This document shows, one piece after another, positions 8,014-17,019 of a stretch of DNA of 64,000 bases. Under the pieces are notes generated by a model that was given only the letters and a program-made list of their open reading frames with translations, made no database searches and was not told the origin of the DNA. The stretch's first letter is position 1; each line of letters starts with the position of its first letter. Source of the stretch: Flavobacterium sp. N502540 (GTDB lineage Bacteria > Bacteroidota > Bacteroidia > Flavobacteriales > Flavobacteriaceae); NCBI RefSeq assembly GCF_025947365.1, contig NZ_CP110012.1, forward strand, positions 1,178,001 through 1,242,000, given 5' to 3'. Both the position numbers and the translations under genes were made by a program.

Positions 8014-8994
8014 TTGATCACAGCCAACGATATATTCACGATTTCGAGTCAGAAACAATTTGAGAAAATAGCACTAAAAGTGTTTCGTTTTCAACATGAG
8101 AATAACGTTGTCTATCGTGATTTTTGCGATTTTTTAAAAGTAAATCCACAACAGGTAAAATCATTGGAACAAATTCCTTTTTTACCCATTCAGTTTTTCA
8201 AAAGTCATAATGTAGTTTCTAATAACGATCCTGCTCAGGTAACTTTTACCAGCAGCGGAACTACAGGCATGATTACCAGCAGACATATTGTGACCGATGT
8301 AAGTCTTTACGAAGAAAGTTATCGCAACGGATTTTCACAATTCTATGGCAATATCGAAGATTATGTTGTTTTAGCCCTTTTGCCGTCTTATCTCGAGCGC
8401 GATGGATCTTCGTTAATCTATATGGTCGAGGATCTAATAAAGCTCTCCAATCAGCCTGAAAGTGGGTTTTACCTGCACAATCATGACGACCTGATTAAAA
8501 AACTAACCGCTTTAGACGAATCCGGTCAAAATGTAATCCTGATAGGTGTTACTTACGCCTTACTCGATTTAATTGAAAAACATCAGTTCAATCTTCAGAA
8601 TACTATCATTATGGAGACAGGCGGCATGAAAGGTAAACGAAAAGAAATGATTCGTGAGGAATTACACGAGCAGCTTTGTGCAGGTTTCGGTGTTTCGGCT
8701 ATTCACTCAGAATACGGCATGACCGAACTTCTGGGACAAGCTTATTCTCTGGGTGAAGGTGTATTTGAATGCCCTTCGTGGATGCACATTTTGGTTCGCG
8801 ATCCCGAAGATGCCTTAACATATCTAAAAGACGGAAAAACTGGCGGAATCAATGTGATTGATTTGGCCAATATCAATTCCTGTTCCTTTATCGCCACTCA
8901 GGATTTAGGTAAAAAAAATCCCAACAACTCTTTCGAGGTATTGGGACGTTTTGATAATTCTGATATTCGTGGCTGTAACCTAATGGTACTTTAG
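8014..8994 (+). CDS. LuxE-like acyl-protein synthetase / AMP-forming acyltransferase
   Basis: This 326-residue protein resembles LuxE-family enzymes, which activate a fatty acid with ATP and pass it to a cysteine or another acceptor. The P-loop-like adenylation motif TFTSSGTTGM is near residue 85, and an acyl-adenylate site (SEYGMTELLGQA) is near 235. The start is a TTG at 8014, because no ATG precedes the conserved N-terminus and a perfect -7 box sits 14 nt upstream. No other lux or polyketide genes are nearby, so the physiological acceptor is unknown; lipid or surface polysaccharide acylation is possible. The last 81 bp of the gene and the following 29 bp are duplicated at 9469-9578. Confidence 0.75.
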   Translation: MITANDIFTISSQKQFEKIALKVFRFQHENNVVYRDFCDFLKVNPQQVKSLEQIPFLPIQFFKSHNVVSNNDPAQVTFTSSGTTGMITSRHIVTDVSLYEESYRNGFSQFYGNIEDYVVLALLPSYLERDGSSLIYMVEDLIKLSNQPESGFYLHNHDDLIKKLTALDESGQNVILIGVTYALLDLIEKHQFNLQNTIIMETGGMKGKRKEMIREELHEQLCAGFGVSAIHSEYGMTELLGQAYSLGEGVFECPSWMHILVRDPEDALTYLKDGKTGGINVIDLANINSCSFIATQDLGKKNPNNSFEVLGRFDNSDIRGCNLMVL

Positions 8995-9023
8995 ATGTTG
9001 AATCGTTAATTTGTTAAATCGTT
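8914..9023 (+). repeat. 110-bp direct repeat, copy 1 (3' end of the acyl synthetase gene)
   Basis: The repeat starts inside the acyl synthetase gene and runs past its stop. It matches 9469-9578 with only two visible mismatches (GAGGTA/GAGCTA and GTGGCTG/GTGACTG), offset by 555 bp. The two copies bracket the small membrane-protein gene at 9051-9395. Confidence 0.9.
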
Positions 9024-9050
9024 GAATTGAATTTCGATTAAACAAAAAGC

Positions 9051-9395
9051 CTAATTCTCTTCCGTTACGCCAATGCTGTCAATGCTTTCAATTTTCTTAA
9101 GGGCTTTTTCTTTCTCTCCTTTACTTTCTAATAATTTATAAACACCGTAGCAGGCCAAACCTCCACAAAGTACAAAAAGTATTTTCCACCCTGAATTAAT
9201 AAAAACTTCATCGTCAACACTGTCAAGACCACCAATAAAAATATTCAAAAAACCAGCGACAAACCCTGAAACAAGAGCCCCGCCATAATACGATACTATT
9301 CCAATAGCAAAATAGCCCCATTTATTCTTATCATATTTAAGAGCTAAGCCTGTAAATGCTTTCCAAATCCAGTAAATAAATAAAATTCCGATCAT
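9051..9395 (-). CDS. Small membrane protein of unknown function
   Basis: This protein of about 114 residues starts MIGILFIYWIWKAFTG and has three likely membrane segments, the first including WGYFAIGIVSYYGGALVSGF, followed by a charged C-terminal tail. I recognise a loose similarity to small flavobacterial proteins that begin with an IYWI(Y/W)K motif, but no function. An ATG at 9440 would add 15 hydrophobic residues. It is the only gene between the two copies of the 110-bp repeat and points against the upstream gene. It therefore appears to have arrived together with a duplication of the acyl synthetase 3' end. Confidence 0.6.
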   Translation of the reverse strand: MIGILFIYWIWKAFTGLALKYDKNKWGYFAIGIVSYYGGALVSGFVAGFLNIFIGGLDSVDDEVFINSGWKILFVLCGGLACYGVYKLLESKGEKEKALKKIESIDSIGVTEEN

Positions 9396-9468
9396 ATCTG
9401 TAAGGTTAGTTTTAGGAAATAAACTTAATAAAAAAAACATCACTTTTTTAATATCAGAACTTTAAAAT

Positions 9469-9578
9469 AAAAATCCCAACAACTCTTTCGAGCTATTGGG
9501 ACGTTTTGATAATTCTGATATTCGTGACTGTAACCTAATGGTACTTTAGATGTTGAATCGTTAATTTGTTAAATCGTT
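9469..9578 (+). repeat. 110-bp direct repeat, copy 2 (orphan 3' end of acyl synthetase)
   Basis: This is a near-identical duplicate of 8914-9023, including 26 codons and the stop of the acyl synthetase gene but lacking the rest of the gene. It is a non-coding relic. Confidence 0.9.
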
Positions 9579-9648
9579 TAATCGCTCTCTAAAAAATGGT
9601 TAAACAATTAACCAAATCAACCGTTAACCAATTAAACAGTTAAACCAT

Positions 9649-10944
9649 CTAAACCACTCTAATCACAAAATAATTCTTCTTTCCGCTTTGTAATAACACA
9701 AACTGATCGTTGATTAAATCACTTGCTGTTAGAACAAAATCTTCTTTTATTTTTTCTCTGTTCACCGAGATCGAATTTGCGGTTAAGGCACGTCTCGCTT
9801 CTCCGTTTGATTTAAAAAAACCTGTTTTTTCGTTTAAAACTGTAATAATCTCCAAACCGTTTTCTAAATCGGCTTTTGCGATTTCAGCCTGAGGAACACC
9901 GTCAAAAACTTCTAAAAAAGTAGCTTCATCCAGTTTCTTCAAATCTTCGGCTGTAGAATTTCCAAACAAAATATTCGAGGCCTGAATTGCTTTTTCCAAT
10001 TCTTCTTCAGAGTGAACAAAAATGGTAATTACTTCTGCCAATTTCTTTTGTAAAACTCTTAAATGCGGAGCCGTTCTGTGCTCTTCGATTAAAGCTTCAA
10101 TTGTTTCTTTATCTAAAAACGTAAAGATTTTGATGTATTTCTCTGCATCAACATCAGTTGAATTCACCCAAAACTGGTAAAATTTATACACTGAAGTTTT
10201 ATCAGCATCCAGCCAAACATTTCCACCTTCAGATTTTCCAAATTTAGATCCGTCTGCTTTTGTAATCAATGGCGTTGTCAATGCAAAAGCTTTTGCACTT
10301 TCTCCTCCCATTCTGCGTACCAATTCCGTTCCCGTGGTGATATTTCCCCATTGGTCCGAACCTCCCATTTGAAGCACGCAATTGTTATTCTTATATAAAT
10401 GATAAAAATCGTAACCCTGAATTAACTGATAGGTAAACTCTGTAAAAGACATTCCTACACCGTCTCCGGCAAATCTCTTTTTAACGGAATCCTTCGCCAT
10501 CATATAATTTACCGTGATACGTTTTCCAACTTCACGTGCAAAATCAATAAATGAGAATTCCTTCATCCAGTCATAGTTGTTTACCATAACAGGAGCATTT
10601 GCTTCTTTTGAATTAAAGTCAAGAAAACGCGACAAAACACTTTTGATACCGGCAACGTTCTTAGCCAAAGTTTCTTCATTCAACAGATTTCTTTCGTCAG
10701 ATTTCCCCGACGGATCACCAATCATACCGGTTGCACCTCCCACCAAAGCAATAGGCTGATGTCCAAAATTCTTTAAGTGAACCAATAAAATAATCTGAAC
10801 CATGCTGCCAATGTGCAGCGAATCTGCTGTTGGGTCGAAACCTATATAAGCAGCAGTTACCTCTTTTAGCAATTGTTCTTCCGTTCCTGGCATGCTATCA
10901 TGATATAACCCGCGCCACTTTAATTCTTCAACTAGATTCTTCAT
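9649..10944 (-). CDS. tyrS: Tyrosyl-tRNA synthetase
   Basis: This 431-residue class I synthetase charges tRNA-Tyr. It carries the HIGH-type motif (DSLHIGSM), the tyrosine-binding core ([24 protein letters not shown]), the KMSKS-type loop (KFGKSEGG) and a C-terminal S4 RNA-binding domain ([16 protein letters not shown]). The length is normal for the bacterial TyrRS type. The ATG at 10944 is chosen because a perfect -7 box lies at 10962-10969; the frame is open to 10992 but the added residues are not family-like. It is transcribed alone, convergent with the acyl synthetase region. Confidence 0.97.
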   Translation of the reverse strand: MKNLVEELKWRGLYHDSMPGTEEQLLKEVTAAYIGFDPTADSLHIGSMVQIILLVHLKNFGHQPIALVGGATGMIGDPSGKSDERNLLNEETLAKNVAGIKSVLSRFLDFNSKEANAPVMVNNYDWMKEFSFIDFAREVGKRITVNYMMAKDSVKKRFAGDGVGMSFTEFTYQLIQGYDFYHLYKNNNCVLQMGGSDQWGNITTGTELVRRMGGESAKAFALTTPLITKADGSKFGKSEGGNVWLDADKTSVYKFYQFWVNSTDVDAEKYIKIFTFLDKETIEALIEEHRTAPHLRVLQKKLAEVITIFVHSEEELEKAIQASNILFGNSTAEDLKKLDEATFLEVFDGVPQAEIAKADLENGLEIITVLNEKTGFFKSNGEARRALTANSISVNREKIKEDFVLTASDLINDQFVLLQSGKKNYFVIRVV

Positions 10945-10961
10945 TTTTAAAATAATTTGTG

Positions 10962-10969
10962 CAAATATA
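10962..10969 (-). promoter_or_regulatory. -7 promoter box of tyrS
   Basis: TATATTTG on the minus strand is a perfect consensus match 18 nt before the tyrS ATG. It fixes the start at 10944. Confidence 0.75.
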
Positions 10970-11139
10970 ATCAATGACAATGGCAATGACAAAAAGCAGT
11001 TTCAATATCAATGGTAAAAAGCAATTTCAACATCAAAATTCTTAGTAACAAAGAGAAGATCATAATTGCTGATAGCAAAATCAGACCTTGGCACCTTTGA
11101 GCCTTTGCACCTTAAAAACAAAAAAGTTATCTTTACAAA

Positions 11140-12141
11140 ATGGTATTAATAACAGGAGGTACAGGTTTAGTTGGCGCACATTTATTACTTCATCTGATTG
11201 AGAACGGAGAAAACGTTCGGGCTATTTACAGAACTCAAAATAACATTCAAAAAACCAAATCGGTTTTTGAGCTGTACAAAAAAGTGGATCTGTTTGAAAA
11301 AATAGAATGGCTTGAAGCCGATATCCTGGATGTTCCCTCTTTAGAAACTGCGTTCTCAGGTATTGATTACGTCTACCATTGCGCTGCTTTGATTTCATTT
11401 GATCCAAAAGACGAAGAATTGCTTCGAAAAACCAATATCGAAGGAACCGCCAATATGGTTAATTTTTCTATTGCCAAAGACGTAAAAAAGTTCTGTTTTA
11501 TAAGTTCTATTGCTGCTTTAGGTGATTTAGCAGCTCACGAAACTTATATCACTGAAGAAACAGACTGGAATCCCGAAAAACCTCATAGTGATTACGCGAT
11601 TTCTAAATACGGAGCCGAAATGGAAGTCTGGCGCGGTTTACAGGAAGGTTTAGATGTAATCATCCTAAATCCGGGTGTTATTTTAGGACCAATCCCAAAA
11701 AACAAAACCCACATACAAGGAAGCGCAGAACTTTATGCAAAAGTTGCAAACGGTCTTTCTTTTTACACTCTTGGAAGTACCGGATTTATCACCATAACGG
11801 ATGTCGTAAAAATAGCTTCTACGTTAATGAAGAGTGACATTAAAAACGAACGCTTTACTTTAATTGCCGACAATATTGTCTTTAAGAACATCCTGAATAC
11901 TATTGCCGATGCTTTAAAAGTAAAAAGACCAACCATTCATGCCACACCTTTATTCATGAATTTCCTTTGGATTGCCGACGGAATTTTTTCGACTCTGTTT
12001 TTTCAGAAAAGACGCCTGACAAAAGCAACTGCAAAAGCTTCTTATTCCAGTAATTTATATTCTAATGAAAAAATAAAAACCGCTCTGGGAACGGTTTTTC
12101 AGGATGTACATGCGTACATAAAAGATGTTTCGAGACTTTAA
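11140..12141 (+). CDS. NAD(P)-dependent epimerase/dehydratase (extended SDR)
   Basis: This 333-residue extended short-chain dehydrogenase has an N-terminal Rossmann motif (MVLITGGTGLVGAHLLLHL, TGxxGxxG) and the catalytic YxxxK as YAISK near residue 150, with an upstream Ser in CFISSIAAL. It probably acts on a nucleotide sugar or a dihydroflavonol/steroid-like substrate, but the substrate cannot be read from the sequence. The gene starts almost leaderless behind a TTATCTTTAC -7-like box. Its stop abuts the stop of the convergent DUF4296 gene (12142), so the two genes share the same 3' DNA. Confidence 0.85.
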   Translation: MVLITGGTGLVGAHLLLHLIENGENVRAIYRTQNNIQKTKSVFELYKKVDLFEKIEWLEADILDVPSLETAFSGIDYVYHCAALISFDPKDEELLRKTNIEGTANMVNFSIAKDVKKFCFISSIAALGDLAAHETYITEETDWNPEKPHSDYAISKYGAEMEVWRGLQEGLDVIILNPGVILGPIPKNKTHIQGSAELYAKVANGLSFYTLGSTGFITITDVVKIASTLMKSDIKNERFTLIADNIVFKNILNTIADALKVKRPTIHATPLFMNFLWIADGIFSTLFFQKRRLTKATAKASYSSNLYSNEKIKTALGTVFQDVHAYIKDVSRL

Positions 12142-12603
12142 CTATCTCTTTAATCGTGTTGTTTTTCGGATAGAGTCCAGACTCGCCTTACTCAGCTTGT
12201 TCTTGATCGTATCTTTAACTATAGGTTTCTTCTTTTCTTTTGCTGCTTTCTTTTCTTCAATTTTCACAATTGAATCTGTAGCTCTTTGGTTGACAGCCAA
12301 ACGCTTTCCTACTTCGTCGAATATACTTTTATAATTCTCATAATCGGCAGCGTAGTAACGGTTGCTTTGTGAAAATTGCACACTATCCACTTTATATTTT
12401 TTCAAAATAAAAGCAGTAGGATTGGTTTCAACTGAATCTGCCGAAACCGGATGCTGGTATTTCATAGCTTCAAGGATTGACAAATCATACATAATATCAA
12501 TCATTTGATCTTTCCCGATAAGTTTTGCAGGCTGCTTTACCAGCTCTTTTTTACAACTTACAGAAAGAAACAACACCAATATTATTACTATAAAATTTTT
12601 CAT
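12142..12603 (-). CDS. DUF4296 lipoprotein
   Basis: This 153-residue protein has a lipoprotein signal (MKNFIVIILVLFLSVSC, Cys17) and a short helical domain (LIGKDQMIDIMYDLSILEAM) typical of DUF4296, followed by a basic Lys-rich tail. The function is unknown. It lies 9 nt after pyrC on the same strand, in the arrangement polyprenol mannosyltransferase - pyrC - DUF4296 that is common in flavobacteria, so the three are probably one operon. Confidence 0.8.
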   Translation of the reverse strand: MKNFIVIILVLFLSVSCKKELVKQPAKLIGKDQMIDIMYDLSILEAMKYQHPVSADSVETNPTAFILKKYKVDSVQFSQSNRYYAADYENYKSIFDEVGKRLAVNQRATDSIVKIEEKKAAKEKKKPIVKDTIKNKLSKASLDSIRKTTRLKR

Positions 12604-12612
12604 TTCAGCTTT

Positions 12613-13953
12613 TTATCTGTCAAACAATAGACGTTTTCCTGCGCGAATGTCTTTTACTTTAAAGTTATTGTAAACCATTTCACCGTTTACAAAAGTATGT
12701 GTAATTCTCGACTTAAAAGTAAAATTTTCAAAAGGCGACCATCCGCATTTCGCCAGAATATTTTCAGGTTTCACACTCCACGGCAAACTTGGGTTTACAA
12801 TCACTAAGTCGGCAAAATAACCTTCTTTGATAAAACCTCTTTTTTCTATTTTGAAAAGTTTAGCCGGATTATGGCACATTTTCTCCACAATTTTCTCCAC
12901 ACTGATTTTTCCCTGATGATGCGCTTCAAACATCGCTACAACCGCATGCTGCACAAGCGGACCGCCAGATGGAGCATTCACATAAGGCTGCATTTTTTCT
13001 TCTTTAGTATGTGGGGCATGATCGGTTGCAATTACATCAATACGTCCGTCATTTAAAGCTTCCCATAATGCTTTTCTATCGTCTGCTGTTTTTACCGCAG
13101 GGTTCCATTTAATAAAATTCCCTTTGGTTTTATAATCTTCGTCTGTAAACCATAAGTGATGCACACAAACTTCGGCAGTAATTTTCTTTTCTTCTAGTGG
13201 AATTTTATTGGTAAACAACTCCATTTCTTTCGCAGTTGAAAGATGGAAAATATGCAAACGAGCTCCCGTTTTCTTCGCTAGTGCTACCGCTTTTGAAGAA
13301 GAAATATAACAAGCCTCTTCACTGCGAATTAAATGATGCGCCGTTACCGGAATATCATCACCATATTGTTCTTTGTACAGCTGTAAATTATTTTTAATCG
13401 TCGTTTCGTCTTCACAGTGTACCGCGATTAAAAGCGGAGTACTTGAAAAAATCTTTTCTAAAACTGCCTCATTATCTACCAGCATATTTCCGGTTGACGA
13501 TCCTAAAAAGATCTTTATTCCGGCAACATTCTTTGGGTTAGTTTTTAGAACTTCCTCCAGATTATCGTTAGTTGCCCCCATCATAAACGAATAATTCGCA
13601 AATGATTTCACTGCCGCCACCTGATATTTATCTTCTAATATTTCCTGAGTTACAGCATTCGGAACTGTGTTAGGTTGCTCTATGAAAGATGTAATTCCTC
13701 CTGCCACCGCAGCTCTTGACTCTGACTCGATATCTCCTTTGTGTGTTAGTCCCGGTTCTCTAAAATGAACCTGATCATCAATTGCTCCCGGAATTAAATA
13801 ATTCCCTTCAGCATCGATTACTTTACAATCGGATGTTTTTAAACTGATGCTGTCCGCCACTTCAACAATCAGATCGTTTTCGATTAAAACATCTCCTTCA
13901 AAAATAGATCCTTCGTTTACAATTTTGGCATTTTTTATTAGAACCCTATTCAT
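12613..13953 (-). CDS. pyrC: Dihydroorotase
   Basis: This 446-residue amidohydrolase is in the class that converts carbamoyl-aspartate to dihydroorotate in pyrimidine synthesis. It has the metal-site start DDQVHFREPGLTHKGD, the Asn-containing loop EQPNTVPN, later metal-site His residues (AVHCEDE, ARLHIFHLS) and the catalytic Asp in DVIATDHAPHTKEE. The first His of the usual HxH is Gln here; I believe this is shared by Bacteroidota relatives. The start at 13953 gives MNRVLIKNAK; an ATG two codons earlier is possible. It is 10 nt downstream of the mannosyltransferase gene, probably co-transcribed. Confidence 0.9.
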   Translation of the reverse strand: MNRVLIKNAKIVNEGSIFEGDVLIENDLIVEVADSISLKTSDCKVIDAEGNYLIPGAIDDQVHFREPGLTHKGDIESESRAAVAGGITSFIEQPNTVPNAVTQEILEDKYQVAAVKSFANYSFMMGATNDNLEEVLKTNPKNVAGIKIFLGSSTGNMLVDNEAVLEKIFSSTPLLIAVHCEDETTIKNNLQLYKEQYGDDIPVTAHHLIRSEEACYISSSKAVALAKKTGARLHIFHLSTAKEMELFTNKIPLEEKKITAEVCVHHLWFTDEDYKTKGNFIKWNPAVKTADDRKALWEALNDGRIDVIATDHAPHTKEEKMQPYVNAPSGGPLVQHAVVAMFEAHHQGKISVEKIVEKMCHNPAKLFKIEKRGFIKEGYFADLVIVNPSLPWSVKPENILAKCGWSPFENFTFKSRITHTFVNGEMVYNNFKVKDIRAGKRLLFDR

Positions 13954-13963
13954 TTTCATAGCT

Positions 13964-14689
13964 TTATAAAGTATTGACTAGTTTTTTCAATCGAAGTGAA
14001 ATTACTCCCAGTATAGCTTCTTTGATAATGGCATTGCTCATTTTAGAAACTCCTTTTGTTCTGTCAGTAAAGATAATCGGAACCTCTTTAATTTCAAATT
14101 TAGCACAGTATGTCCTGTACTTCATTTCAATCTGAAACGCATAACCCACGAATTTAATTTTGTTGAGATTGATATTTTCCAGCACTTCTCGTTTGTAACA
14201 AACGAAACCTGCTGTTGCGTCGTGAATTTTCATTCCTGTAATAAATTTCACATACACCGAAGCGAAATACGACATCAGAACACGGCTTAAGGGCCAGTTC
14301 ACCACATTTACTCCTGTTACATATCGGGAACCAATCGCTAAATCTGCTCCACCAAAATGGCAGGCATCGAATAATTTCTCAAGATCATTTGGATTATGAG
14401 AGAAATCAGCATCCATTTCAAAAATGAAATTATACTGACGTTCTAATGCCCATTTAAAACCATGGACATAGGCCGTTCCTAAACCGGATTTTTTAGCTCT
14501 TTTTTCTAAAAATAACCGTCCCGGAAATTCTTCCTGTAATGCAACTACTTTATTGGCAGTGTGGTCAGGCGAATTATCATCGATAATTAAAAGATGAAAA
14601 GGTTTGTGTTGCGAAAGTACAGCTCTAACTATGCTTTCAATATTTTCGATTTCGTTGTAGGTGGGGATTATGACAATACAATCATTCAT
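13964..14689 (-). CDS. Polyprenol monophosphomannose synthase (GT2)
   Basis: This 241-residue GT-A glycosyltransferase has the Asp-rich nucleotide site DDNSPDHT near residue 38 and the metal-binding EMDADFSHNP near residue 95. It also has the characteristic ATAGFVCYKREVL segment. It would transfer mannose (or a related sugar) from GDP-sugar to a polyprenyl phosphate. It lacks C-terminal membrane helices, as bacterial DPM1-type enzymes do. The ATG at 14689 is preferred over 14707 because it gives MNDCIVIIPTYNE. It heads the operon with pyrC and DUF4296, behind a perfect -7 box at 14710-14717. Confidence 0.88.
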   Translation of the reverse strand: MNDCIVIIPTYNEIENIESIVRAVLSQHKPFHLLIIDDNSPDHTANKVVALQEEFPGRLFLEKRAKKSGLGTAYVHGFKWALERQYNFIFEMDADFSHNPNDLEKLFDACHFGGADLAIGSRYVTGVNVVNWPLSRVLMSYFASVYVKFITGMKIHDATAGFVCYKREVLENINLNKIKFVGYAFQIEMKYRTYCAKFEIKEVPIIFTDRTKGVSKMSNAIIKEAILGVISLRLKKLVNTL

Positions 14690-14709
14690 TTTTCTGAGTA
14701 ATTTCACCG

Positions 14710-14717
14710 CAAAAGTA
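14710..14717 (-). promoter_or_regulatory. -7 promoter box of the GT2-pyrC-DUF4296 operon
   Basis: TACTTTTG on the minus strand is a perfect TAnnTTTG match about 20 nt before the GT2 start. Confidence 0.65.
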
Positions 14718-14779
14718 AACTTTTTATAGCATTTGATTCATAATAAATATATAATAAAACTATTGATACAAAAAATTAC

Positions 14780-14787
14780 TAATTTTG
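14780..14787 (+). promoter_or_regulatory. -7 promoter box of the DUF4271-hemD operon
   Basis: TAATTTTG lies 7 nt before the ATG at 14795, implying an essentially leaderless mRNA. Confidence 0.65.
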
Positions 14788-14794
14788 CATCGCT

Positions 14795-15463
14795 ATGATT
14801 GAACAACTTCACCCCCGAATTCTGGAAAACAAAGACTGGGCAACACTTTTATTCGTGTTGACCTTTGCTGTTGTTGCCATGACTAAATCAGCTTACGAAA
14901 CCCGATTTAGCGAATTCAGTAAGCTTATTTTTTCTGACAAGTATGCTAAAATCTATCGCGACAACAATCATTTAAGAAGCAGTTTTACGGTTGGTTTGTT
15001 TTTTGTACAAGTTGTTTCGTATGCTTTTTTCATCCAGCTTACCATGCACATTTTTGGATATGCGTCGAAAACGGACTGGATTTTATTCATTCAGCTTGCT
15101 ACTTTTTTACTTTACTTTATTCTGGGAAAATTTTTAATTGAAAAAATTGTAGCCACTTCATTCAACATTGACGAATTTGCAGAACTTTTTAACTTACAAA
15201 AAGTAACCTACAGGACTTATATAGGCGTTTTAATCCTTCCTGTTAATGCTGTTTTGTTTTATTATGACAATATTCCTAAGATTGTACCCCTTGCAATAAT
15301 CGCCATTTCGCTGTGTATTAGCCTGTACTCTTATTTTATTTCAATAAAAACGTATCAAAATGCAATAATCAGCAAGTTATTTTATTTTATTTTATATCTT
15401 TGCGCTCTTGAAATAGCCCCTTATTATTTCCTGTATTATTGGATTACAAAACAGGCGGCTTAG
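14795..15463 (+). CDS. DUF4271 integral membrane protein
   Basis: This 222-residue protein has about five or six hydrophobic helices (the first is WATLLFVLTFAVVAM, the last FYFILYLCALEIAPYYFLY) and a cytoplasmic segment YRTYIGVLILPVNAVLFYY. It matches my knowledge of DUF4271, which occurs upstream of hemD in flavobacteria. No function is known. The hemD start lies 14 nt after its stop, so the two genes are co-transcribed. Confidence 0.8.
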   Translation: MIEQLHPRILENKDWATLLFVLTFAVVAMTKSAYETRFSEFSKLIFSDKYAKIYRDNNHLRSSFTVGLFFVQVVSYAFFIQLTMHIFGYASKTDWILFIQLATFLLYFILGKFLIEKIVATSFNIDEFAELFNLQKVTYRTYIGVLILPVNAVLFYYDNIPKIVPLAIIAISLCISLYSYFISIKTYQNAIISKLFYFILYLCALEIAPYYFLYYWITKQAA

Positions 15464-15477
15464 TAAATGTTTATAAT

Positions 15478-16227
15478 ATGAAAGTGAAAACAATTTTGGT
15501 GTCACAGCCTGAACCTAAAGTGGAAAATTCTCCTTACTTTGAGCTCCAACAAAAACACAAAATAAAAATTGATTTCAGACCATTTATTCATGTGGAAGGG
15601 GTTAATGCAAAAGAGATCCGATTACAGAAAATCGATCTTAATCATTATACTGCAATCATTTTGACGAGCCGTAATGCGGTAGATCATTTTTTCAGAGTAG
15701 CAGATGAGATGCGTTATAAAGTTCCTGAAGGATTGAAATATTTCTGCCAATCTGAAGCTGTTGCATTTTACCTGCAAAAGTATGTTGTGTATAGAAAGCG
15801 TAAAATTTACGTGGGAGCAAAAGACTTTGCAGATTTATCACCGCTTATCAAAAAATACAAAGACGAAAAATTCCTTTTACCGGCGTCTGATCAGTTAAAC
15901 GCTGATGCACCTGTAACATTAAACAATCTGAAAGTAGATTGGGCACAAGCTGTTTTTTACAAAACAGTAATGAGCGATCTATCTGATCTGGCTGATGTTT
16001 ACTATGATGTTTTGGCTTTTTTCAGTCCAACCGGAATCAAATCATTGTTTAAAAACTTTCCTGATTTTAAACAAAACGATACCAGAATTGCTGTTTTTGG
16101 AAGCACAACTCAAAAAGAAGCGCTTGATCATGGTTTAAGAATTGATATTCTTGCTCCAACTCCTGAAACACCTTCAATGACGATGGCTTTAGAGAAATAT
16201 ATTGCAGAAGCAAACAAAGGAAAATAA
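15478..16227 (+). CDS. hemD: Uroporphyrinogen-III synthase
   Basis: This 249-residue HemD-family enzyme closes hydroxymethylbilane to uroporphyrinogen III in haem synthesis. Family signs are the start KTILVSQPEP, IILTSRNAVDHFF in the first domain and LAFFSPTGIKSLF then IAVFGSTTQKEAL in the second. Sequence conservation in this family is low, so the call also rests on the DUF4271-hemD gene order. The ATG at 15478 is chosen; the frame is open upstream to 15439 but overlaps the previous gene. Confidence 0.85.
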   Translation: MKVKTILVSQPEPKVENSPYFELQQKHKIKIDFRPFIHVEGVNAKEIRLQKIDLNHYTAIILTSRNAVDHFFRVADEMRYKVPEGLKYFCQSEAVAFYLQKYVVYRKRKIYVGAKDFADLSPLIKKYKDEKFLLPASDQLNADAPVTLNNLKVDWAQAVFYKTVMSDLSDLADVYYDVLAFFSPTGIKSLFKNFPDFKQNDTRIAVFGSTTQKEALDHGLRIDILAPTPETPSMTMALEKYIAEANKGK

Positions 16228-16249
16228 TCCTTTTAGCATAACAATTTTT

Positions 16250-16298
16250 AAAATTCCAAATTCCAACCATAGAGTTGAAATTTGGAATTTTTCTTTTT
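16250..16298 (+). terminator. Terminator after hemD (CCAAATTCCAA-type)
   Basis: AAATTCCAAATTCCAAC pairs with GTTGAAATTTGGAATTT with one mismatch (17-bp stem), followed by TTCTTTTT. The same words recur after leuS and the antiporter gene. Confidence 0.75.
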
Positions 16299-16481
16299 AA
16301 AAACAATCCTCTCCCCAATCTTTGTTAAATCCCTCAAAACTCTAACAAAGAAAAACAAGCAACATTTTCAGTTTCCATTTGGAATTTCAAAGATTGGAAT
16401 TTTATTTTTAAAATCATTTTGAGTACATTTGATTTACAACTACAACCAAATAACTAAATTTAGTTTCAAATCACAACTCCA

Positions 16482-16952
16482 ATGAAAATCAACTCCCTTA
16501 TTATTGAAATTGACGGTATCGACAAAGAAATCCTACGCTACCTGATGGACGATGCGCGAAAACCCATTTTGCAAATTGCTAATAAAATAGGTATTTCCGG
16601 AGCTGCAATTCATCAGCGGTTGAAAAAACTGGAACAATCGGGTGTTATTTCGGGCTCTAAATTTACCGTTAATCCAAAAGTATTGGGATACAACACCATG
16701 GCCTTTGTTGGTGTTTATCTGGACAAAGCCTCCAGAAACTCTGAGGCTGTGAAAGATTTAAAAAAAATCCCCGAAGTTTTAGAATGCCACTACACCACAG
16801 GAAACTGGTCGGTTTTGATCAAAATCATCTGTCGAGATAACGAACACTTAATGCAACTTTTAAACACTAAAATTCAGGCAATAGAAGGCGTTTCAAGAAC
16901 GGAAACTTTTATTTCCCTAGATCAGCAGATTGACAGGCAAATTCAACTTTAG
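16482..16952 (+). CDS. Lrp/AsnC-family transcriptional regulator
   Basis: This 156-residue regulator has an N-terminal helix-turn-helix (LDDxD-like IDKEILRYLMDDARKPILQIANKIG, then AAIHQRLKKLEQSGVI) and a C-terminal RAM/AsnC ligand domain (MAFVGVYLDKAS, VLECHYTTGNWSVLIKI). Members sense amino acids and regulate amino-acid metabolism; the ligand cannot be read here. It stands alone, with a convergent protease gene downstream. Confidence 0.9.
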   Translation: MKINSLIIEIDGIDKEILRYLMDDARKPILQIANKIGISGAAIHQRLKKLEQSGVISGSKFTVNPKVLGYNTMAFVGVYLDKASRNSEAVKDLKKIPEVLECHYTTGNWSVLIKIICRDNEHLMQLLNTKIQAIEGVSRTETFISLDQQIDRQIQL

Positions 16953-17019
16953 AAGCTCTTTAATGTGTCAATTAGAGAATGAGATAATTAGATAATTCTT
17001 CTACCCTTATAAACAATTA

